Source of the DNA: JAKZRT01 sp965247915
GTDB taxonomy: Bacteria; Pseudomonadota; Alphaproteobacteria; Rhodobacterales; Rhodobacteraceae
DNA: 64,000 bases
Direction: 5' to 3'
Assembly: GCA_965247915.1 (NCBI GenBank)
Contig: OZ252048.1
Location: forward strand, 1-64,000
Position 1 is the stretch's first letter. Each line of letters begins with the position of its first letter. Under the pieces are notes generated by a model that was not told the origin of the DNA, did no database searches, and saw only the letters and a program-made list of their open reading frames with translations. Positions 59,957-64,000 of the stretch are shown here, in pieces. A program made the translations under genes and the position numbers.

Positions 59957-62014
59957 GTGGCGGAAAAGCGAAACGATCTCGACCTGGGCGAAAAGCCGGT
60001 CGATGAAACCAAAGAACGGGCAGGTGGCAAGTGGAACGAGGCCACGTTTTTGCAGATTGTCCGCGAGAACGTCGCTGAGGCGCAAACCTATTGGGCGGAC
60101 AATTGGGACCGCGCCCGCGATGACGTGAGGTTTGCGCAAATGGGCAAGCAGTGGCCGGCGGAAGTTGTGAGTCAGCGTAAGGTAGATGATAGGCCAATCC
60201 TGACCTTCAACGACCTGCCGCAGTTCATCAACCAGGTGGTCAATGACCAGCGCATGAACCGCCCGTCGATCAATGTTCGTCCCGGCGACGACATCGGCGC
60301 GACGCAGGAGATCGGGACGACCGACGGGAAAAATAAGCTCAAAACGGCAGAGGTTCTCGAGGGGCTGGTCAGAAACATCGAGAGCCGGTCGCAGGCCTCG
60401 GCCCATTACGACACGGCGCATCAGCACGCGGTGGATGGCGGGTTTGGCTGGCTGCGCGTTTTGACCGAGTATTCGTCGCCGGGGAGTTTCGATCTCGACA
60501 TTTGCATCAGGTCCATCCCGAACCGGTGGTCCGTATTGATCGATCCGAACGCCCAGGAGCCTGATCTTTCGGATGCCGATTGGGGTCTGATCGGCGATGA
60601 AATGCCCCGGCACCAGTTCGAAAAGCTTTACCCCGAGGCCGTGGTCGGCGATCTGACCGAATACAGCGACTATTGGGCGGGCGACAAGCGTGTGCGGGTC
60701 GCGGAATATTATGAGCGCTACCCCGTGCGGCGGACACTGTTGCAACTTAGCTCGGGAGTGGTTGCCTGGCGCGACGAGATTGAGGATGCGCTCGACGAGC
60801 TTGCCAGCAGCGGCGTAAATGTTGTGCGTGAGCGGGTGGTTGACACATACAAGGTCCGGTGGTTCAAGGTCACGGCGAATTCCGTGCTGCGCGGTCCGGT
60901 TGACATACCGTGCTCGACGATTCCGATTGTTCCGGTGTTCGGAACAACGGTAAACATCGACGGCAATCTGCACACGTTCAGCCTGATCTACCACGCAAAA
61001 GACCCCAAACAAGCCGACAACTTCTGGATGACGGCGGCAACCGAGCGCGTGGCGATGGCCCCCAACACCCCCTGGCTGGTCACTGACGCTATGATTAAGA
61101 ACCACGAAAGCAAGTGGGAATCGGCGAACCGGGGATCACCGGCTTACCTCAGCTACAACGAGAGCGCGAACGGCAATATCCCGAAGCGCGAAGCGCCACC
61201 GATGATGCCTGCGGCAGAATTGCAGATGGCTGCGGCGATGACCGAAAAGGTCAAAAGCACAATCGGCATGTACGACGCCGGGCTTGGGAAGCCATCAAAC
61301 GAGACCAGCGGCAAGGCGATCCTGGCCCGGCAGCGCGAGAGCGACGTTGGCTCGTTCACTTTCACCGACAATCTTGTGCGCGCGATGGAGCGGATCGGTC
61401 GTATTCTGGTGGAAATGATCCCGGTGGTTTACGACACCGAGCGCGTGGTGCGCGTGCTGAACGCCGATGGGACCGGGCACCACGTCGCGCTCAACAAAAC
61501 CGTCCGCGACGAGCGGACAGGCAAGGACGTGGTGATTCACGATCTGGCCGTCGGTCAATACGATGTGGTCGTGAAAACCGGACCGGCCTTCTCGACACTG
61601 CGCGCCGAAGCCGCCGAGGCGCTGATGGAGTTTATGCGCGTCGCGCCGAACACTGCTGCGCTTATCGTCGATAAGGTCGCGGACGCGATGGACTGGCCTG
61701 GTGCCCAGGAGATACGCCGCCGCCTGTTGTACACGATCCCGCGCCATATGCTGACCCCAGGCGAGATCGAGATCATTGGCGGCGATACACCCGACCAGCC
61801 GCCCACACCTGACCAACAGGCCGAAGCGGCCAGGGCCGAGGCGACCGTTGCCCAGGCCGAAGCCACCAAGGCGATGGCCGAGGCAAAAAGCGCCGAGGCG
61901 CAGGTCAGGATGGCGGAGATCGGGCAGGGTGCCGCGAACAACGAATTCATGGCTGACGTTCGGGATTTGATCGTCGAGACAATCACACAGGTTCTTAAAG
62001 GAGCAGAGCAGTGA
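59957..62014 (+). CDS. P22-like portal protein
   Basis: 685 aa, matching the large P22-type portal family: QWPAEVVSQRKVDDRPILTFNDLPQFINQVVNDQRMNRP at the start, HQHAVDGGFGWLRVLTEY, SGKAILARQRESDVGSFTF and TGPAFSTLRAEAAEALMEFMR. A C-terminal helical barrel-like tail follows (AEAARAEATVAQAEATKAMAEA). Start GTG 59957. The portal forms the dodecameric ring for DNA entry. Intact. Confidence 0.93.
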   Translation: MAEKRNDLDLGEKPVDETKERAGGKWNEATFLQIVRENVAEAQTYWADNWDRARDDVRFAQMGKQWPAEVVSQRKVDDRPILTFNDLPQFINQVVNDQRMNRPSINVRPGDDIGATQEIGTTDGKNKLKTAEVLEGLVRNIESRSQASAHYDTAHQHAVDGGFGWLRVLTEYSSPGSFDLDICIRSIPNRWSVLIDPNAQEPDLSDADWGLIGDEMPRHQFEKLYPEAVVGDLTEYSDYWAGDKRVRVAEYYERYPVRRTLLQLSSGVVAWRDEIEDALDELASSGVNVVRERVVDTYKVRWFKVTANSVLRGPVDIPCSTIPIVPVFGTTVNIDGNLHTFSLIYHAKDPKQADNFWMTAATERVAMAPNTPWLVTDAMIKNHESKWESANRGSPAYLSYNESANGNIPKREAPPMMPAAELQMAAAMTEKVKSTIGMYDAGLGKPSNETSGKAILARQRESDVGSFTFTDNLVRAMERIGRILVEMIPVVYDTERVVRVLNADGTGHHVALNKTVRDERTGKDVVIHDLAVGQYDVVVKTGPAFSTLRAEAAEALMEFMRVAPNTAALIVDKVADAMDWPGAQEIRRRLLYTIPRHMLTPGEIEIIGGDTPDQPPTPDQQAEAARAEATVAQAEATKAMAEAKSAEAQVRMAEIGQGAANNEFMADVRDLIVETITQVLKGAEQ

Positions 62015-62964
62015 CTGAAGAAGCACAAGAGTCCCAGGATGCGGGCGGAGAATCGACCGACAAAGTGCCCGCGGAAAACTTCGTTTTGTCCAAATCAGAT
62101 ATTCCCGTTGTCGCGCGCCGGAAAAAGACCGAGGACTCCCCGGCAAAGGACCCCTCGGACGGCGCGGAAAAAGACCGCGGTGATGAAGCAAAAAAGGCCG
62201 CGAAGGCCAATGAGGCAGCCGAAGCCAGGGCGCGAGAGAAAAAGGCCTGGGATGAAATGCCAGAGGGCGTCCGCAAGCGGATTTTACGCGCGAACCGGCA
62301 ACGCGACAGAGCGCTTGAGAAGGTCGAAGTCGCGGAGGGGGAGCGCGATGACATTCGTGAACGCCTGGATACAGTTGAGAAGAAAGTGGGCGACGCCACA
62401 CCGGAACCCAAACCCGACCCCGACGATTTCGACACCTACGACGGCTATCTTGCCGCCGAGAAGAAGGCCAGGAAGAAGGAAGCGCCGCCGAAGGCCAGGG
62501 CAAAAGAGATCAGCCCCGAGGACTTCAGGGCCACCCACGGCGTCGCGCCGGACGATCTGGCATCGGCGCGCGATACTCTTGAGGAAACGGTATTCACTGC
62601 CGATCCCGACCTCTGGGAAGCTGTGTCGGAAATGAAGGGGCTGAAAATCTCGCCAACGCTGGTGATGGCGCTTGCTGAGACCAACAATCCCACGGAGGTT
62701 CTGCGCCAGTTGACAGCGGACCCGAAGAAGGCCGGGGCGTTTTCAAAACTCTCACCATTCGCACAGGCGCGTGAACTTGCCGCGCTCGACCGTCCGGTAG
62801 AAAAACAGCGCGCTGTGTCGAAGGCGCCACCGCCGCCCGAGCCGGGGGGAACGCGCGGCGCTGGCCGCGAGCGCCCGCTGGACGAATTGTCCCAGCGCGA
62901 GTTTGAAGCCCGCCGGAACGATGATGAGGCCGCAAGTCGTAACCGTGGGGATTTTTGGCTGTGA
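62011..62964 (+). CDS. Scaffold-like phage protein
   Basis: 317 aa, GTG 62011 overlapping the portal stop by 4 nt. Highly charged, long coiled coil (NEAAEARAREKKAWDEMPEGVRKR), proline-rich patches and no hydrophobic core: the usual look of scaffolding proteins, which follow portal in P22-like phages. The capsid gene that should follow is absent. Confidence 0.72.
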   Translation: MTEEAQESQDAGGESTDKVPAENFVLSKSDIPVVARRKKTEDSPAKDPSDGAEKDRGDEAKKAAKANEAAEARAREKKAWDEMPEGVRKRILRANRQRDRALEKVEVAEGERDDIRERLDTVEKKVGDATPEPKPDPDDFDTYDGYLAAEKKARKKEAPPKARAKEISPEDFRATHGVAPDDLASARDTLEETVFTADPDLWEAVSEMKGLKISPTLVMALAETNNPTEVLRQLTADPKKAGAFSKLSPFAQARELAALDRPVEKQRAVSKAPPPPEPGGTRGAGRERPLDELSQREFEARRNDDEAASRNRGDFWL

Positions 62965-62988
62965 CCGATCAACGGGATCACAAAAGGC

Positions 62989-63035
62989 CGTGTTGATTTT
63001 CTTTCCCATACCGTAGGGTTAAAAAAATCAACACG
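62989..63035. repeat. Inverted repeat at prophage end
   Basis: CGTGTTGATTTT at 62989-63000 and its complement AAAATCAACACG at 63024-63035 separated by 23 bp. Could be a hairpin terminator after the scaffold gene, or a recombination scar where the rest of the late genes was lost. Confidence 0.55.
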
Positions 63036-63089
63036 CAATAGGAACGGGAACGCGCGAGGTCAATTTTCAAAGTGATGCACTACCGACAG

Positions 63090-63130
63090 AAAACCCCCGG
63101 CCCGTTGTTGTGCAGTGACAGGGCCGGGGG
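63090..63130 (-). terminator. Rho-independent terminator for the small gene at 63281-63496
   Basis: CCCCCGGCCC at 63094-63103 pairs with GGGCCGGGGG at 63121-63130. On the minus strand the stem is followed by TTTTCTG, giving a good intrinsic terminator about 150 bp after the stop of the leftward gene. Confidence 0.8.
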
Positions 63131-63280
63131 CGAATTTGACTGCTTGAGTTTTGGCTCAAATCGTCGGATCGCTGGGTCGTCCAATTTCAGTATCTGATGC
63201 GGTGACGAGGGCTTGATATTGTTGTTTTCCTGTCCGGCCAGAAGATGTGCAGCAACGATGGCCGGCAGCAATGACGAGTG

Positions 63281-63496
63281 TTAGGCGGCTCTGACGAAAA
63301 CCAGGTCCAGTTTCGGCCCTGCAATTATCGAAAGATTACGTTCATAGACCACACAAAGCGCCTTTTCTCGGGCTTGGCGCGCCTGCGCGGTCAAATCGTG
63401 GCAGATATCGTTGGCGCTGGCCAATCGACCGGCGAATTCATGGTGACGGAAAACCGGTTCAATCATGGCCGTGTTTTTGGATGCGATCTGGTACAT
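63281..63496 (-). CDS. 71-aa protein of unknown function
   Basis: ATG 63496 with AGGAAG six bases upstream. Reads YQIASKNTAMIEPVFRHHEFAGRLASANDICHDLTAQARQAREKALCVVYERN...DLVFVRAA. No known family. Its own terminator downstream supports a real transcription unit. Chromosomal flank or last piece of the element. Confidence 0.6.
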   Translation of the reverse strand: MYQIASKNTAMIEPVFRHHEFAGRLASANDICHDLTAQARQAREKALCVVYERNLSIIAGPKLDLVFVRAA

Positions 63497-63765
63497 TTTG
63501 GCTTCCTTTGCTTGTTTCGGTTTTCCGGGGACTGCCCGTTTCGTTTCATGTGTGCAGTGCGATGGGGCCAATTTGTCGGGAATGCCCAATGAATTCGATC
63601 CGCCGATGGGTTGAAACCGGGTTTTTCTACCCGTTGGGGGATGGAATCTGACGAATTCGTGTCAATAATTGGGTGCGATTGGTTCACTCAGCTCGGATTT
63701 GCCAAAAAATTAACACAGTGTCTGGCTATTGCGCGTTCGGGGGCATGTAATTTGTCAGAGTTCGC
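63497..63765. other. Divergent intergenic region
   Basis: Between the 71-aa gene and the partial gene at 63766. AT content is raised. Contains GAATTCG at 63591-63597 and the complementary CGAATTC at 63653-63659. No gene supported. Confidence 0.4.
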
Positions 63766-64000
63766 ATGTTCCGCAGGTCAGTTTTTTCATTCCCAGCCGC
63801 AATTATCATCGGATTATCCGGTTTGGATCCCGCCGCTGCGTCCAGTCCGCTCGATTATTTGTCCGCGGTCGATTCGGATGCGCCGGGGTATTCTGTATTC
63901 TTCGATCTGATCCAGCGCCTTGAAGACGACAATTCCGAAATTCTTTTGCTCGAGCGCACTTTCCTGGGTCGCCTCAGGATCGTCTATGTTGACAATGGCA
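63766..64000 (+). CDS. Exported protein, cut by window edge
   Basis: ATG 63766 opens a frame that runs past the end of the window. The start RRSVFSFPAAIIIGLSGLDPAAAS looks like a signal peptide, followed by PLDYLSAVDSDAPGYSVFFDLIQRLEDDNSEILLLERTFLGRLRIVY. At least 78 residues. Unrecognised. Confidence 0.5.
   Translation, partial: MFRRSVFSFPAAIIIGLSGLDPAAASSPLDYLSAVDSDAPGYSVFFDLIQRLEDDNSEILLLERTFLGRLRIVYVDNG

Larger units (their letters stand above)
43454..63040. mobile_element. Cryptic P22-like prophage
   Basis: Contiguous phage-type genes: truncated integrase, excisionase, DUF5131, NinB, early proteins, repressor, Cro-like gene, replication gene, terminase, portal and scaffold. It is defective: the integrase has lost its core, the replication gene is split by IS630, the large terminase is frame-broken, and no capsid or tail genes follow the scaffold. 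The right boundary is placed at the inverted repeat near 62989-63035 and is approximate. Confidence 0.85.
62965..63280. other. Gene-poor right end of prophage
   Basis: 316 bp. Contains a 12-bp inverted repeat (62989-63000 with 63024-63035), a GTAGGGTTAAA half of the operator motif (63013-63023) and, further on, a minus-strand terminator. A 63-aa minus-strand frame at 63080-63271 reads through the terminator and is not accepted as a gene. Confidence 0.5.

Noticed and set aside
63080..63271. 63-aa minus-strand ORF
   Set aside because: It runs through a strong terminator hairpin and begins at a weak TTG, so it is unlikely to be a gene.
1..64000. CRISPR array or tRNA/rRNA genes
   Set aside because: No regular repeat-spacer pattern and no tRNA or rRNA sequence was recognised.

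Overview
The window looks like the origin-proximal part of a Rhodobacteraceae-type (Alphaproteobacteria, Rhodobacterales) chromosome with a decayed prophage at its right end. The GC-rich coding sequence, the parB-parA-rsmG-mnmG-mnmE-rho block, the maf-aroE-coaE-dnaQ-secB block, regB/regA with ahcY nearby, and the alphaproteobacterial addBA-trxA-hslVU order all fit that group. No rRNA, tRNA or CRISPR array was found.

Layout. 1-2388: rph (cut by the window edge), rdgB, hemW, rightward. 2413-9784: parB, parA, rsmG, mnmG, mnmE, rho and a frameshifted hemJ, leftward; two parS-like 16-mers lie on the start codons of rsmG and mnmG. 9785-10180: an AT-rich, DnaA-box-bearing gap that is a good oriC candidate. 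10181-12902: maf (frameshifted), aroE, coaE, dnaQ, rightward. 12906-18614: secB, fxsA-like, Tim44-like, mltA, smr, a frameshifted MFS gene and hslU. 19080-19686: a BrnT/BrnA toxin-antitoxin pair with an amber stop in the toxin. 19709-32048: glutathionyl-hydroquinone reductase, hslV, trxA, addA, addB, murU-like, amgK-like, tsaE and a PAS protein, all leftward. 32120-34198: divergent regB and regA (redox control). 34380-43221: Fic, HD phosphohydrolase, two small periplasmic paralogs (one dead), ahcY, a fused MFS/spermidine-synthase-like protein, a nonsense-interrupted CAP protein, a frameshifted sugar transferase and a DUF2853 protein.

43454-about 63040 is a cryptic P22-like prophage. A leftward early operon holds a truncated integrase, an excisionase, a DUF5131 gene, NinB and small proteins. 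The immunity region has an S24-type repressor, a Cro-like gene and GTAGG-N6-CCTAC operators. Downstream of the repressor lies a cassette of two membrane proteins and a second repressor tail, followed by an IS1380-family transposase gene and AT-rich cargo. A rightward operon has small genes, a Tad2-like (DUF2829) protein, a replication gene split by an IS630-family element, terminase small and large subunits, portal and scaffold. Capsid and tail genes are absent, so the prophage looks truncated as well as mutated.

A striking overall property is damage. About ten single-base indels, mostly in or next to short homopolymers, and three in-frame TAG codons interrupt otherwise well-conserved genes. 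Some may be assembly errors and should be tested with reads before any are called real pseudogenes. Normal genes here (hemW, parA, mnmE, aroE, mltA) also end in TAG, so genome-wide amber recoding is unlikely.
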